NCBI GenBank assembly: GCA_012932865.1
Contig: SAXG01000001.1
Span: forward strand, 62,001 to 126,000
Reading direction: 5' to 3'
Source: Amylostereum areolatum
Taxonomy: Eukaryota > Basidiomycota > Agaricomycetes > Russulales > Stereaceae
DNA: 64,000 nucleotides
Positions 22,901-34,829 of the stretch are shown here, in pieces. The notes beneath the pieces are model-generated. The model saw nothing but the letters and a program-made list of their open reading frames with translations. It did no database searches and was not told the origin of the DNA. Positions within the stretch are counted from its first letter, which is position 1. Each line of letters starts with the position of its first letter. Made by a program: the position numbers and the translations under genes.

Positions 22901-24573
22901 CAGTCGCACAATTGCTCCATAATGGCTGTGCGGGACCGCGCTGCCGGCTTTGGGAGGAGATGTGCCTCCGAGGGTCTCATGTTCGTGCAGGACGCATGTT
23001 CTGCGTCCCTTGGCCCGGGGGATGAAGGTACGACGGGTTCGTGCGTTCATCTTGAAACCATTTTCTTGCGAAACGGAAGGTTGCCGCGTTCCTCGTCCCT
23101 GGCTGGAGTTCGCCCCCGCCCTCTCGAAGGTACTGTGTGCATAATATATTGCACATGGCCATGGGCCATGGAGGTCATTTTGCATCACGCTCTGTCGACA
23201 TCTTAATGAACGGCATTGCACTGGAACCAGTACGACCGTCGTCAAGAGCAACCTGCCTCGTATGTTCACTTCTCTCCCACTGAAGCACGACTCCTCGGCA
23301 CGGAGACGCAGGATATCATAGGCCAGAACGGTTTAGCCGTTGAACTCGAGCTGAAACGCGCAGAAGCCAGAAACTCGCACCCATATGGCAAAGACCGAAG
23401 GTTTACTTCGGCGCAGCGGAGGCCGATTTCGCCATGTGAACTGATGTGAATCCCCTCCCCGAGACTTCCGCCCGGAGGCGCTGAGATATAGATATCGACG
23501 TAAAACCGAATATGGAAGTTCGCCAGGGGCGTTGCGCGGCACAGGAGTGTATTTTGGTGGTACACTGCAGGCCGTGGCAATCGAGCGGGAGCATTGTTGG
23601 ACGGCGGCAGAGGACGGTTCTAGCAGCGGCTCGCGGACGAAAAAGTCTCGGCGGTCGGTGTCTTCCCGTCGGTGGGGATTGTGGGCGAGGATGGATCGGC
23701 GATTTAGGCGTGTTTTCCGAGGGGTGGACACCGCCACGGCGCCGGATTTCCGGGACGCTATTTCCTGATTGGACGGCAGGTTCCTTAATTCTTGCGTCGT
23801 CAACGCCTACGGTGACGGTCGCAACCGTCCGACGACGAGCGACGACGACGCGCTCGAAGAACGGCAGGTAATATGGCCAAACTGACTCGGAGAGAGACGC
23901 TGAGGACGATGGAGTCGGGCAGAACTGTCGATTCTCGCGATGTGCGGGTGGATATTGTGGCCGAGAAGTGCGTAGGAATTGGATAAGGGGGGGCAGGAGG
24001 GGCCGGGGGAGAGAAATTGATGTTATGGGGAGAAAATGGGACGAAAGCTTGGCGCGTCGGAGTCTACGGCTTCTTTGTCTCGATCTCAATCGGCGAGCGG
24101 GTTCGGCGTCCTCGTCGCGAGGACGCGCTCCGTTATTATTGGGTAAGCTTACCCCAGCACCTTGGGTTTCTTTTTCCCTCCCTTTCTCCCTCTCTCCTCC
24201 CAACATCCTCGCCGTTCGGGCGTTGGGCCGTTCCCTCTCTAGCTGTATACCTGTTCTCTGGCCTCGACTCCATCTCCCTCGCTCTCGTATGTCTTTCTCC
24301 ACAACATAACGTCAACCCCACCCTAGTCGATACCCTATATCTCGTTCCTTCAAGCCTCCCCGGCACGCACCACAATCCTTGGAATTTAATACGATCCTCA
24401 AGACGCGTCAAATATTGCCCCCTCAGCCACCGTACCTACCCCCCCTCTCGCCCACCCTGTATTCACTCTCCCCCTTCGATCTTCCGTCACGCTCCCCGCT
24501 ACACGCTATCCAACCCACGCAACCGCCCCACCCCGTCCCCACCACACCCACATCGCACCATATATCGACCACG
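19936..24573. other. 4.6-kb gene-poor region upstream of the homeodomain gene
   Basis: No splice-consistent gene model could be built on either strand. Open frames of up to 300 codons (for example minus strand 23403-24302) are Arg/Ser/Pro-rich and show no motif or phase partners. The last 400 bp before 24574 are strongly pyrimidine-rich, as expected for a fungal promoter or 5' leader. A palindromic CCATGGCCATGGGCCATGG-type motif lies near 23155. The region may hold regulatory DNA or a non-coding transcript. Confidence 0.5.
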
Positions 24574-26219
24574 ATGAAACGCCGACGCGACGAAGATGAC
24601 AATCCGGAACCTAATCCCCAATCAAGTCCTTCCAATACTTCCTCTCATGGCGAAGGCGACATGGCCGACACGGAAACTGACACCGGTCAGACCGCTCGCC
24701 AGGAGGGTGGGACGCCCACGCGCCAAAGTCGACAATCTCGACGCCAGGACACACAGTCCTCTTCGCAAGCACAAGCCCCGCCGCCCGCGAAGAAGAAAAG
24801 GACACGGACTCTCACGACGCCGCATCAGTCGGCGGTTCTTCACGCCTTACTCGCTCAGGTGCGTTTCCTCCCCATCTTGACGCTGTCTGGTTCTTTACGC
24901 CCGTACGGCCGCTTTAGTCTCGATTCCCGACCACCGCCATGCGCGAAGAGGTGGGCCGTTCGATCGGGCTCAGCGCTCGGAAGGTGCAGGTCCGTGTGTG
25001 TTCGTGTGCCGTATACGCGGAGGCGTCGTTTGCTAATTGTCTTGTCCCAACGTTCTTTCAGGTCTGGTTTCAGGTGAGCCTTGAGTGGTGATTGGTGATT
25101 ATCGATTTCGTGTAGGCTAATTGTGGCCATCCGTCCGTCCGTTCGCAGAATCAACGCCAGAAGGCTCGACGGCCACGCACCCAAGACGTGACTCAGCCCC
25201 TTTCACGCCCTCCGCAATACGGCGCATTCACGAGCACGCCCGGATCTTCGTCGACGCTTTCGGCACCCCCACAAGCTGGTCCTTCGTCGTACGGAAGGGG
25301 GGATTTAGGGCTCCCGTACGGTCAGCGGCCCAGCGCTCCTTCAGACTATCGCGACGCCGGGGGCGCCCTTCGCACACATCTCACGAGCGCAAGCTCGGGG
25401 TCAAGCGGACACCTGTCCGGACCCGGTATTCCAGGTCCCAGCACTATATATGCACCGCGCTTCCCCCCGCCCCCGCAGAACATTCCGCCTTACGCCACCC
25501 CATCGACGCGTGGCCATCGTCCAACATATCCCGAACGTTGGTCTTCGCACTCAGGGACGACGATGGGCGGCGGAGACCCTTTATCGCAGACGGAACAGGC
25601 TAGGGGATATGCACCGCACAGGGAGATGTCCCTCAATCTCCCGCCGCTCGTCTTGGACGACTCGCGCGCCGCCACCTTCAGCGCGCGAACCCTGCCACCC
25701 CTCGAGGTACCGGTCCTTCCCCCTCTTCCCCGCCGTCGCTATCCCCCATCAGAGCGGTCTCCCGAATCCCCTTCGTTCGCATATCAGCCGTCTTCTAGCG
25801 TTGCGGGCCCGTCTCGTCTGCGCTCGCCACCTGCCGTTGCGGGCCCGGGTCCGTCGTCATCCGCGTCGATGCACGAGTTGCCGCGGCTACGTATCCCATC
25901 CGCCTCCGCGGGGCTGCCAAGGTCTCCCCACTCTTATACCCCGACGTACCCCCCCTTCGCTGCCCACGAACGACCGTCGACGGCACCTTCACGCTACTAT
26001 GACGACCCATTCCGTGCGTCTCCGACATCGCTGTGGAGTGGTCACGGCCGTACACCGTCACCGCTGGAGGGAACCCCTCGCCCACCTAGTCCCCTTCCGG
26101 TCATACGCACAACTCGCTTCGACCCCGTGCGTGCGGCGCTCAGCGGGAACGAGGAAGGAGCCAGTCCCGGCGGGCCACCGTCGCACTACTCCCCTTTTCG
26201 CGACGAGCCCCGAGAGTAG
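24574..26219 (+). CDS. homeodomain transcription factor
   Basis: Nuclear DNA-binding regulator. Four exons with exact phase 0 joins: 24574-24858, 24918-24989, 25062-25073 and 25149-26219, giving 479 residues. The acidic/Gln-rich N-terminus (MKRRRDEDDNPEPN) is followed by a homeodomain at about residues 76-135. Helix 1 region is KKKRTRTLTTPHQSAVLHAL. Helix 2 region is SRFPTTAMREEVGRSIGL. The recognition helix is SARKVQVWFQNQRQKARRP, with the invariant W, F, N and R. Exon 3 is only 12 nt and encodes VWFQ. The C-terminal 350 residues are Pro/Ser-rich and disordered, typical of an activation or interaction region. There is no Zn finger, and no paired HD1/HD2 mating-type partner is seen next to it, so this is probably a developmental regulator and not a mating-type gene; that last point is inference. 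Confidence 0.92.
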
Positions 26220-27216
26220 CCTTCATCCGAAGGGGGCCCCCATTCCTTCGATCCACCTTTTATTCTTTTTGGATATTTCTTCACGAACCTATTCACGCAC
26301 TTCACGAGAAACAGTCTCAGACCCGAACGTCCAACAAAGCGCCCCTTTCTCGCGCGCTCCGATTTTTACAGATTCCCCTCTACCCTGCTATGCTTACATC
26401 TCGCGTTTAATGCTTTGAAGTTTCCCGCGACCTTGTCGGGCGCCGTCTGTCCTTTGTTCTTGCGCTGCGTTGCATGCCTCTCATATACGCACTTCCTGTC
26501 TCTACCTTCCCCCCTACTCTCTCCTTCCTCCCTCGAACACACTACTGACTAATACGGCCTTGCGGCCCCCTACACTTGTTTATACTTAATTTTGCCTGCA
26601 CCCCCAGCCTACAACGTCTTACTCGCGCATCCTACCTACACTACCTTAGCATTCATACACTACTTGCCTAGCCGTCACTGTCGTCGTCACTCAATGTAGT
26701 CCTCGCAAAGCTGTTGTTTACCAGTTGCTCCAACACATCCACATCGTACCCTATGCCCTTGTAATATCACCTTGTAATGCGCACATCCTTACATTTTTGG
26801 TATCGTTTTTTGACTCGAACGGAACTGGATTTCCGTCGTTCCGCGCTGACTCTAAAATTCAGAACTTGCGGACAACGCGAGGCATTCCTTTCCATGGAAA
26901 CGCCACCGCCCCGCGGCGACCCTCCGTTCGCATAAGATCTGAATTCAAGGCGCCGTCATACTCAAACAGTGAGGTAATTGCTCTGCTCTGCTCCCCTCCG
27001 ACGCGTTCTCAGTCTTCGCCGTGAGGCACATGGCACTCGCATGAATCGACGGTGGCGCACAAGCTGTGCCGTGCGAAATCGCGCCTCGTGTTCGGCCGCC
27101 CAACTCCAACTTATTACGCCTGCTTGTCGGTCCCGCCCTGCCGTCTACCCCTCTATCGTCATAAGCTCCCCCACCCCCTCTCTCCATCCTTCCCCTCGCA
27201 CTTTGGCTTTCGCCCC
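26220..27216. other. intergenic between convergent genes
   Basis: About 1 kb holding the 3' ends of two convergent genes (homeodomain + and RING -). AT-rich relative to its surroundings, with several TA-rich stretches. Nothing else recognisable. Confidence 0.5.
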
Positions 27217-30042
27217 TCATTTTTCCTCCTTGCCATGTGTAAGCTCCACGTCAGCGAGCCGGCGCTCTGCAGCCAGCCTCGCTCGGAGTTGTGCCTGGGT
27301 GCGAAGTCTAGACTCGACTTGATGCAACTGCTGTTCAGAAGTAAGTCGCCCGCGTTGTCGTGACCGCTGTTCGTGGCGACGCTCTCGTTCCTCTGCCATA
27401 GGAACCGGAGGAACCGATGACGGGTCAACATAGTAGTGGTTGTGGTTGTGGCTGTCGCCGTCGATGACGGCGCGCGAAGCAGTTGGCTGGTCGGCAAACG
27501 CGACTTGCGTTTCGCTTTGCCGCCTTTCGTCTTCGAGTTTGTTCAATAGCCGAGTGCGAAGGTCGGCCTCTGACCTCGACGGGCTCGATGAAGGGGCTGT
27601 CGGGTTCGGAGAAAGCGCCAAAGAAGAAGATGGTCCTCGAGAAGCACTCGATAAAGAAGGCGCGGAGGCGTCGGATGTTGTGGCGAACGTGGGCGTGCGG
27701 AGGCCTAAAGCAAGTTCAATCCCGATTCAAAGAGCGCGGATCGATAACTCGTCGTCAGGCGACCATATAGCAATGCTTGTCACTCGAGAGCTTACCTTCA
27801 TTCGCCGAGCCCTCTAAGCCCGAGCCCACAGACACTTCTTGCTGATGAGCATGCGCAGCACCGGGTGAGAGATCGCTCTCAGGCTGGAGGGAATAGAAAA
27901 CCTCGCGTGAAACGTGTTCTGGGAGTCGAGCCCGCGTGCGCACCATGATCTCCCGCGCGGAAAGCTTGGGGGTGGAATATATGTGGGTAGGGGGAACTGT
28001 CTCAAAGCCATCATCATTGGTTGCTCTTGCATCTCCCGCAGAGTGAATGGGATCGTCCGATATTCGTGCGAGGAGGGACGGGACCAAACGGGAGGAGTCC
28101 CCGTTATGTGTCACCGACTCGCGCGCGGCGCTCGGATTGGCACTCGCGCTCGCACCGCCCCTCGAAGTCGAAATCAATATGGAGGATGGGGGTTGGAGAT
28201 GAGCCTGTACAGACTGTAGCAGCGTGCGGTGGCGTGGATCCCTCCGTGCGCGCGGGCGGTCATTGTTGGAGATGTGTCCCTGTGCATGGCCATCTGGAGG
28301 GGGAGGCAGTCGGGCATCCGTGTCGGACACAGCCGCATGCGCGTCAACGTCGAGGGCGGGGGGTGGTGTGACCGCGCGAACGGCGTCGGCGGACAGTGTG
28401 CCATGTTGCACCTGAGCGTCCGAAACAGAGTTTAACTTTGCATGTTCGCGAAGAACGCTTAAGCCGTCCGTGTCCGAATCGCCGTGACCTTGCTTCGAAA
28501 TCTGCTGTTCCCTTGCGGATGAAGGCCTTCCGTCTCCTCGTCTCCCGCGGGGGTGCACGTGGGGGTCGTGTGCGTGTGTGCGCCCCGCGTCCATACCCCG
28601 CACTGGTTGTTTTCCCTTGTCTGACTTTTTGCCATTCTCGACGTCATGAAACGTCGGTTCTGGATGAATTGTATGAGATAGGGACCTTGACTCTTGGGAC
28701 CTTTGACGTTGAGCAGGAACTTGCCCTGAACCTGAACCTCGCGCGGGAGATGACTCTCCGGCTGAAACGCTCGAGCGATGACGAGAATCTGAGTCAGGAG
28801 AAGGAGGACTAGTCGAAGATGCGTGAGGCCGGCGGAGAGGCCGATGTTGCGGCGGTGAAGGGCTGCGAGAGTGCCGAGTTGCCCAGCGACTGCTGCTTTC
28901 GGTGGTCAAAGGAGCAGGGAGATCTTCTGGAACATCGTACTATTGGCGAATAAGCCGACGAACGTAGTGTGAGCAAGATAAGGTTGAAACCCACCTGTAC
29001 CGCAGCATCATACATGGCTAGATCTTTGTACGGCGAGCGAACATAACAGTAAACCTCTATGGGGCAAGTTTATCAACAATGATGCACGAACATAAATCCT
29101 CGCTCACCGTGCGCGAAGTGCTCAGCATTGACAAAACGGCCGCCGGGCACGTATGTCATATCCATGTCCAAGAATTCAGCAAGGAGCTTTACTGCCGACT
29201 CCGAGCGAATATCGATGGCCTTCATGAGAGATAGGACGAATGTGACGAGGAACTACCGGTCTTCGTGTGAGAAGGTGGGCCTTGATGGACGCCGATGATT
29301 ACTCACTTCTACATCAAGGTTCGGCCATACTTGAAGCTCCCTGCGCAAGAATATTGTGGTGCGGCTTATGAAATCTGTCGATGCGGAGAACTGGGCAGGC
29401 GTAGGGAGTGGACGATAGCGGGTGTACGAGTTGGACGCAACGTGCTTCATGGTATCGTGAGCATCGATGAGTCGGTACTAAAGCTGGTCAGGCGCACCTT
29501 GGCATACAGGTCGTGCCGATACACCCATTTCCGCTTTGCAATCGCTCTGTCCAATACATCTGCTTCTTCATGCGGCTCGCGCTGGCGCCGACCCCAATAG
29601 GGTTCCCTCCGTGGCGGTCGTCTGTCAGAAGCAGGAATTGCACGTCTCCCAAGTGGTCGGTCAAGGGGTTTTGGGGACGTACGAAGAGGGGGGAGATAGT
29701 GCTTTTGATAGTCATATTTGGACCTTATGTGATGTATGACATAGTCACCGTAGCTCTGAGCGCAGAGTGGGCAGCGTCGCGATTGCTCTGCGAGAAGGAA
29801 AAAGTGTGAAAGATCGAGAAAGCTGGAGCGAAGGTTGTGCACGCACCCGCCCAAACCATGATACACTCGAAGCAGAACTCGTGCGAGCATACGGGGATGA
29901 CCGTACGGTCAACGATGTCCTGAAGGCAGATCGTGCAGTGGTCTCCATCTGAGTCAACTTCGGCACTAGCAGTGTCAATTACAACTATCTTTTCGTCCTC
30001 CAGCTTGATGCGTTTCAGAGGGGGAGAGTGTTCGACATCCAT
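27217..30042 (-). CDS. RING-type E3 ubiquitin ligase, Topors-like
   Basis: Predicted E3 ubiquitin ligase. Seven exons: 30042-29847, 29787-29498, 29444-29307, 29252-29108, 29056-28995, 28939-27796 and 27704-27217; phases sum to 820 residues. A short acidic/basic leader (MDVEHSPPLKRIKLEDEK) precedes a C3HC4 RING: CTICLQDIVDRTVIPVCSH, then EFCFECIMVW, then RRCPLC. The RING is split by intron 1. Next come a conserved basic region (AIAKRKWVYRHDLYAK) and a helical block (ELQVWPNLDVE, then FLVTFVLSLMKAIDIRS, then MTYVPGGRFVNAEHFAHG). A long Ser/Arg/Pro-rich disordered tail follows, ending in a Glu/Arg-rich coiled-coil-like segment (SEQQLHQVESRLRTQAQL). This layout matches fungal Topors-like RING proteins. 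Substrates are unknown. The promoter is squeezed into 193 bp before the 3' end of the FAD-oxidase gene. Confidence 0.9.
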
Positions 30043-30235
30043 GGTGAGGTTACGGTTGCGTTGATAGAAAAACAGGACCCGACCAGGTGCAGAGAGCGGC
30101 GAGCTGTACAAAGCAAGCACGTGCTGGGAGAAAAGACGCGCAAAGCACGTGTCTGGACGATTCTCGACAGAACCAAAGTCGATGGGCTAATCGGTACATG
30201 GCGCAAGGCCTGGTCGACACTATGTAACAGAGTAG

Positions 30236-32011
30236 CTACGCGGGTGTGATCGCATACCACTTGTTAAACACCAACTCAGGATCGTATCGCCTCTTCAAGT
30301 TCTGCAGTCTCTCGTAGTGAGCGCCAAACAACGCGGCCGTCCGATCTCCTTTCTCTGAACGAGTTCCTGCTTCTTCACTCACTGTATGGGATTGGTACAC
30401 GGGAATCCCTTATATGTAGAGGAGTACTCACAGTAGTTCCCGTAACCCAGGTTTTCCACCGACATTAGATTGTCTTCCGCCTTCAACAATATACCGGTCA
30501 GCTCTGCAGTGACGCGCCGCGCGCTCTCCAGCTTCTCGGCACTATCCTCCTTCCAATTGACCATGTTCAATGTGCTAATTATGTATCCGCGTACGAATGC
30601 CGTAGCATCACGGGGGATCGCGAGGGTCTTGCAGAGCGGAATGTATTCGAAGACGAACGCGATGTTCACACCGAGTTCGGGGCCACGTTGGGCCAGTCTG
30701 TCCAGGATTTCTGCTGATGCTGCGGGTTGGACGCGGGATGCGAAGGTTCCCTTCATGTAGTAATGCAGTCCATGCGGGACATTGGGGTTCTATAGACCCT
30801 GAGTACGAGACGATCTGTCGGACATGAAGCTTGAAGACTCACCTGCGTTGCATTGACGTCCTCGTATGGAATCTCCTTGCACGTGTCGACGACCGGGTCT
30901 GCGGTACACGAATGAGTGAATTGGCGAACTTACACCGATCTGTACCTACTCATCTCATACAGGTCCTTGTAGTGTTCTCGTGCTTCTTCCTCTGATCCGT
31001 TCCAAAACAGAGAAAGCACTGTACATGGCTTACGCATAACTTAGTCCTCGAAACAATAAGGAGATGAGAAGACGCACCTTCCCGTCAGGTCCCAGCGTCA
31101 AGAATTGAATAATCGACTCCTTCTCCGATGGTCCCTTGTCCCACCATGGCTGCAACCAAGCCATAACCGCGTCAAAGGCAGGGCGGGGAAAGACGATGGA
31201 GCCGCAGAAGACAGTGCGGCGCTGAGGATGAAGCCTCAATACAAACTCAGTGACCACACCAAAGTTCGATCCTCCTCCGCGCACAGCCCAAAACAGGTCC
31301 GAGTTTTCCTTCTCGTTGACGGTGAGAACCGAGCTGTCCGCGGTGATCAATGTGACCTATATATACGCGGATGAAGGGACCATTGAATCAACGGGGCGAA
31401 TGACGAAGTACCTGTTGGAGGTTATCGATGACCAAACCGTGCTCCCCAGATAGGTGTCCGAATCCTCCGCCAAGGGTGAGTCTGAGAATAAACGTCGATC
31501 ACCCCGTCCATCCTAAGACAAAGAGCGTAAACATACCCGCCAACGCCGGTCTGGCACAGGTATCCAAATTGCGTCAACTGGCTCTCACACTCGAGCAATG
31601 AGCTGGAGAACATACGTGATTAACCGTCCCCCCAACCGTTGCAAGACCATGCACCATCCCCGCCTTATCAACCGTCTCCCACAGCGCACCACCGCCTACA
31701 TACGCCAGCCTCTTCTCAGGATCGACCGTCGTGCTCGCGAGATAGCGGGACAGGTCGATCACGACACCCCCTTCGATAGATGATGCACCCGCAGTGCTGT
31801 GTCCCCCGCCACGGATAGCAAATAAGACACTCTTAGAGCGAGCATACTTAATGACATCTGCCACGTCTTTTGCGTCTTTGACGAAGGCGACAGCTTTGGC
31901 CTTCCTCTCCGCGTTGGCCGCCCAGCGCGCGATCGCGAGGGTGTAGTCGGGGTGGCCAGGGACTATCCAGTCACCTTTAAAGAACGGAGGGGGGGATAGT
32001 GTGTCCGCCAT
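30236..32011 (-). CDS. FAD-linked oxidase, PCMH/BBE-type
   Basis: Flavoprotein oxidase of the berberine-bridge/6-hydroxynicotine-oxidase group. The start at 32011 is MADTLSPPPFFKGDWIVPGH. The FAD domain shows LFAIRGGGHSTAGASS, where His is the usual covalent FAD anchor, followed by LAYVGGGALWETVDKAG and GGTVNH. An intron leads to TGVGGLTLGGGFGHLSGEHG. Later exons carry VTLITADSSVLTVNEKEN, then DLFWAVRGGGSNFGVVTEF, then the substrate domain, and finally YDPELVFNKWYAITPA with its stop at 30236. Roughly seven short introns are used. The second covalent anchor, the Cys of bicovalent members, is absent: the segment reads NHTGVGG. No secretion signal is obvious, unlike plant BBE proteins. The substrate is unknown; such enzymes oxidise sugars, alkaloids or polyketides. 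Inner splice edges are approximate. Confidence 0.88.
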
Positions 32012-33120
32012 AATATGGGGGATAAAATGAAAGACAAACTATGGGCGAGGGGGCTATAGGCGGACACGAGTGTAGTGAGTGGACCTTTCCCAGCATCCGC
32101 GGTCCCACACATTGGCAGTTCAAGCGCCTGCACGTGAACGCGTATCCTTTTGTCGGCATCCGGCCCGCTCGTTCCCCCTTCTGACTACCACCGTGACCCT
32201 TCCCAACGCTTCCGCCTTTCCGTGGCACCACTTCTCCGGGGTTTCCCTGAGATGTGAGCAAGCTGTGAGGGTCGCACAAAAATTGATGAGAGATCCGTAT
32301 GCGTGTTCTGCTATTGGATGGGAACAAGCACACGGTCCTCTATCGATGGGGTGCAGAAGGCTGGCGGAAGCGGAAGGTAAGGAGCTGGGATGTAGATCGG
32401 ACTCATCGACGATTCGACATATAACAAGGTCTTCTAGCCGCTTGAAAACTTCTAGAACATCCCACCTGGCAGAGTGCGGAAGGACAACCCTTAGCACCCG
32501 ACCTTTAACAATATATCGATAGGCGGGCGGGCCTGCATGCGGGAGCTGTGCTGGAGAGGACGGGTACAGTTGCTCCGAGTCCTTGGGGTCACTGCAGGTC
32601 TGTTTGACCAGATGACGACGTCGCCAAAATTTCACGAGGATGGACAACAACCATAGGTGCGTGTAGATTTGCCTGCCAAACGAGCATCTTTGAGCAGGTA
32701 TCATGGTAGGAAACATTTAACGTCCGGATTCCAGATAGATTGGTGCGTAGGATAGAACTTTAATGGTCCGAGTCGCTTCGTCCTTCTGTGCGTTATCTAC
32801 CCCCCAAATCCACGGAGTTTGATTTTTGCCCCGAATCTCCATTGTCGCGTACGACCGAGGGTACGCGTGCTAGACCTACTTTTGCTTTACAGAGCGAATG
32901 TGGAGGCAATGCCCGCCTACATACGTCAATACTCCGGTGATGCTTTGTGGGGGCCCTAGGAATCCGTGTCACGATGTGATGGTATTTATACAAATGCTGA
33001 CCATACTGTACAGTGATCTTTCTTACGAGACGAGAACCGAGGATGCTTTAGACAACGCAAAAAAAGCATTACATGGAGAGGCATAACGTACCCAAGGATC
33101 GAATGAGCGATCATTGAACG
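32012..33120. other. intergenic, no gene seen
   Basis: A 1.1-kb gap between the FAD-oxidase start and the 3' end of the inverted nucleotidyltransferase-like paralog. The longest open frame (minus strand 32120-32716) lacks family motifs and intron partners. Probably promoter of the oxidase plus spacer. Confidence 0.45.
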
Positions 33121-33953
33121 TCAAATAGAACTATAAGCAAGGCGAACTGCATGGTCAATTCGCCGCCTCAGCTGCTCCTTCTGTGGCGGGGCGTACGACG
33201 AATACCCCATCGGCCAGCAGGTCGTGGTTATCCACTGCTCCAAAAAAGATGCGTCCCACCGTCCACCCCTCGTATGGGACAACATACGAATCATCGCTTG
33301 TACGTCGCGCGAGTCGTTCTTCTCATACCGGACGAGCTTGAACGCGATCGCCCACGCCCAGTTGACCGCAATGAGCTGGAGTCCGGGTGCGGAGAACACA
33401 GTGTAGTCCTCCTTCCCTGCGTCCGCGAGAAAAGAGGTGTACACGGGATCGTGCGTCCGCCCGTAGTCACTGCAGGTATGATTTCAACATGAATGGTATG
33501 GACTTTCACGGACGTCGATGAAACGCACTCTCGCGCCATGGGCAGCGCAACATCAGGCGCGGCGTTCATCCAGTCGACACCCAACCCCCGTGCGGCAGCG
33601 GTCCCCGCAATGCACCTCCGCAGACGCGCCTCTGCCTCCTGCTGGCTGCCCGTACTCGCATAGTCCGCCGCGAACGCGCGGTGTACATAGTCGACGTCAC
33701 GCGTGTACTCGCGGTGTCCAAGACTTCTGTGGAGCACCATCACTACCCCGCCGTGCACAAGGAGACGCACTTGGTGGCCAAAGGTATGGAGAAGACGTGT
33801 GGACAGATCATGGAGAGCGGAAAGCAACGCCGGCTTGTCGAGATATACGTCATTGACGAGGGAGATTGTAGCTGGCCTGGTCGATGGTATGTGAGGCATT
33901 TGTTGTCTGTGCGGGATGTGACGGAAGCTGCCTGATGGGCCTGGAAAAGACAT
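33121..33953 (-). CDS. nucleotidyltransferase-fold-like protein, paralog 2
   Basis: A 257-residue protein from two exons, 33953-33529 and 33469-33121 (GTGCGT..CTGCAG, phase 2, exact sum). It is a close paralog of the gene at 16134-17043: RLLVHGGVVMVLH, then TRDVDYVHRAFAADYASTG, then DWMNAAPDVALPMAR, then FKLVRYEKNDSRDVQAMI, then QWITTTCWPMGYSSY. The intron sits in the same codon in both. The central segment from TRDVDY to ALPMA differs at only about four positions, whereas the first 40 residues and the introns diverge. GG and DVD of the presumed nucleotidyltransferase motif are kept, as is the second acidic block, so the copy looks intact and under constraint. It is transcribed away from the SDR gene to its right. 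Function unknown. Confidence 0.75.
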
Positions 33954-34829
33954 TAATACTTGTATCCTGAAAGTCGAAAATGCCGAAAGGTGCTCGACAC
34001 CCTAGGGACGACCTAGTTGGGGGACAATGAAATCGAGGGGGACGTATCGTTGAGTTAGTCACCCATCCGGCTTCGTATAAATACGTTGGTGTGCTACTGA
34101 TCCACGCAAGGCCATGAACCGGGACTGATGCTGTATAAAATACGTTCTGTTGGCATCGGTGGAACACTACACCTACTGGCCTTGTATACCACTGCGATGG
34201 AAGACTTGGGGCGTCGAGGGATACCTGAGTCCAAGATCGGAACTGTCACCTCGCGCCGAGGACCGGTACTTGTTCCTACTCCCAAACCCTGATCCGGGAG
34301 CGAAAAAGTAGAAGTCAGTACTTAGCAGCTATACTATTCGAGTGATACTCTGACCGTTTGTGTCGGCGTCGATCTGGAGGGACTACAGGCAGTACAAGAT
34401 CTCTTGATACGCCGCATAGCCGGTCCACATCTCCCCATTCGTGCCATACACGTCCGCGGTCCGACCTTTCAGTTCGGGTCCGGGTGGATACCGACATAAA
34501 GTGGCGGTCGCAGTGCAGTACTCAGCCAAGCTCTGGCGCTGAACGGGAGGCGTGGCAGGCTGGCAGCTGGCTTGGGGTGGATCTCCTGTCAATGGAGACG
34601 GTCAAACGATTCCTCGGAATCCTGAACACCACGTGTTACTGTTGCCACGTGTGGACAATGGAAACAATGACGTCAGCATTATAAACGTGTTCTCGAGGCT
34701 TGCTCTCCGAGATTCTCTTTGACTGGGACACCCAGTTCCTTGGAGATCGCGGCGGGTGGATCACTGGTGATCATGTCGTACGGACTAGAAACATACTTCC
34801 TCATTTGGTGCACTATGGTAATATCGTAT
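33954..34829. other. intergenic, no gene seen
   Basis: About 0.9 kb: promoter of paralog 2 on the left and the 3' end of the SDR gene on the right. No supported open frame, RNA gene or repeat. Confidence 0.45.

Noticed and set aside
23403..24302. 300-codon minus-strand open frame
   Set aside because: Arg/Ser/Pro-rich with no motif or splice partner; typical of a chance open frame in GC-rich DNA.
24574..26219. Homeodomain gene as part of a mating-type (HD1/HD2) locus
   Set aside because: No divergently transcribed partner homeodomain gene and no mitochondrial intermediate peptidase gene nearby.
32120..32716. 198-codon minus-strand frame
   Set aside because: Contains no recognisable domain and cannot be joined to neighbours by splice phase.
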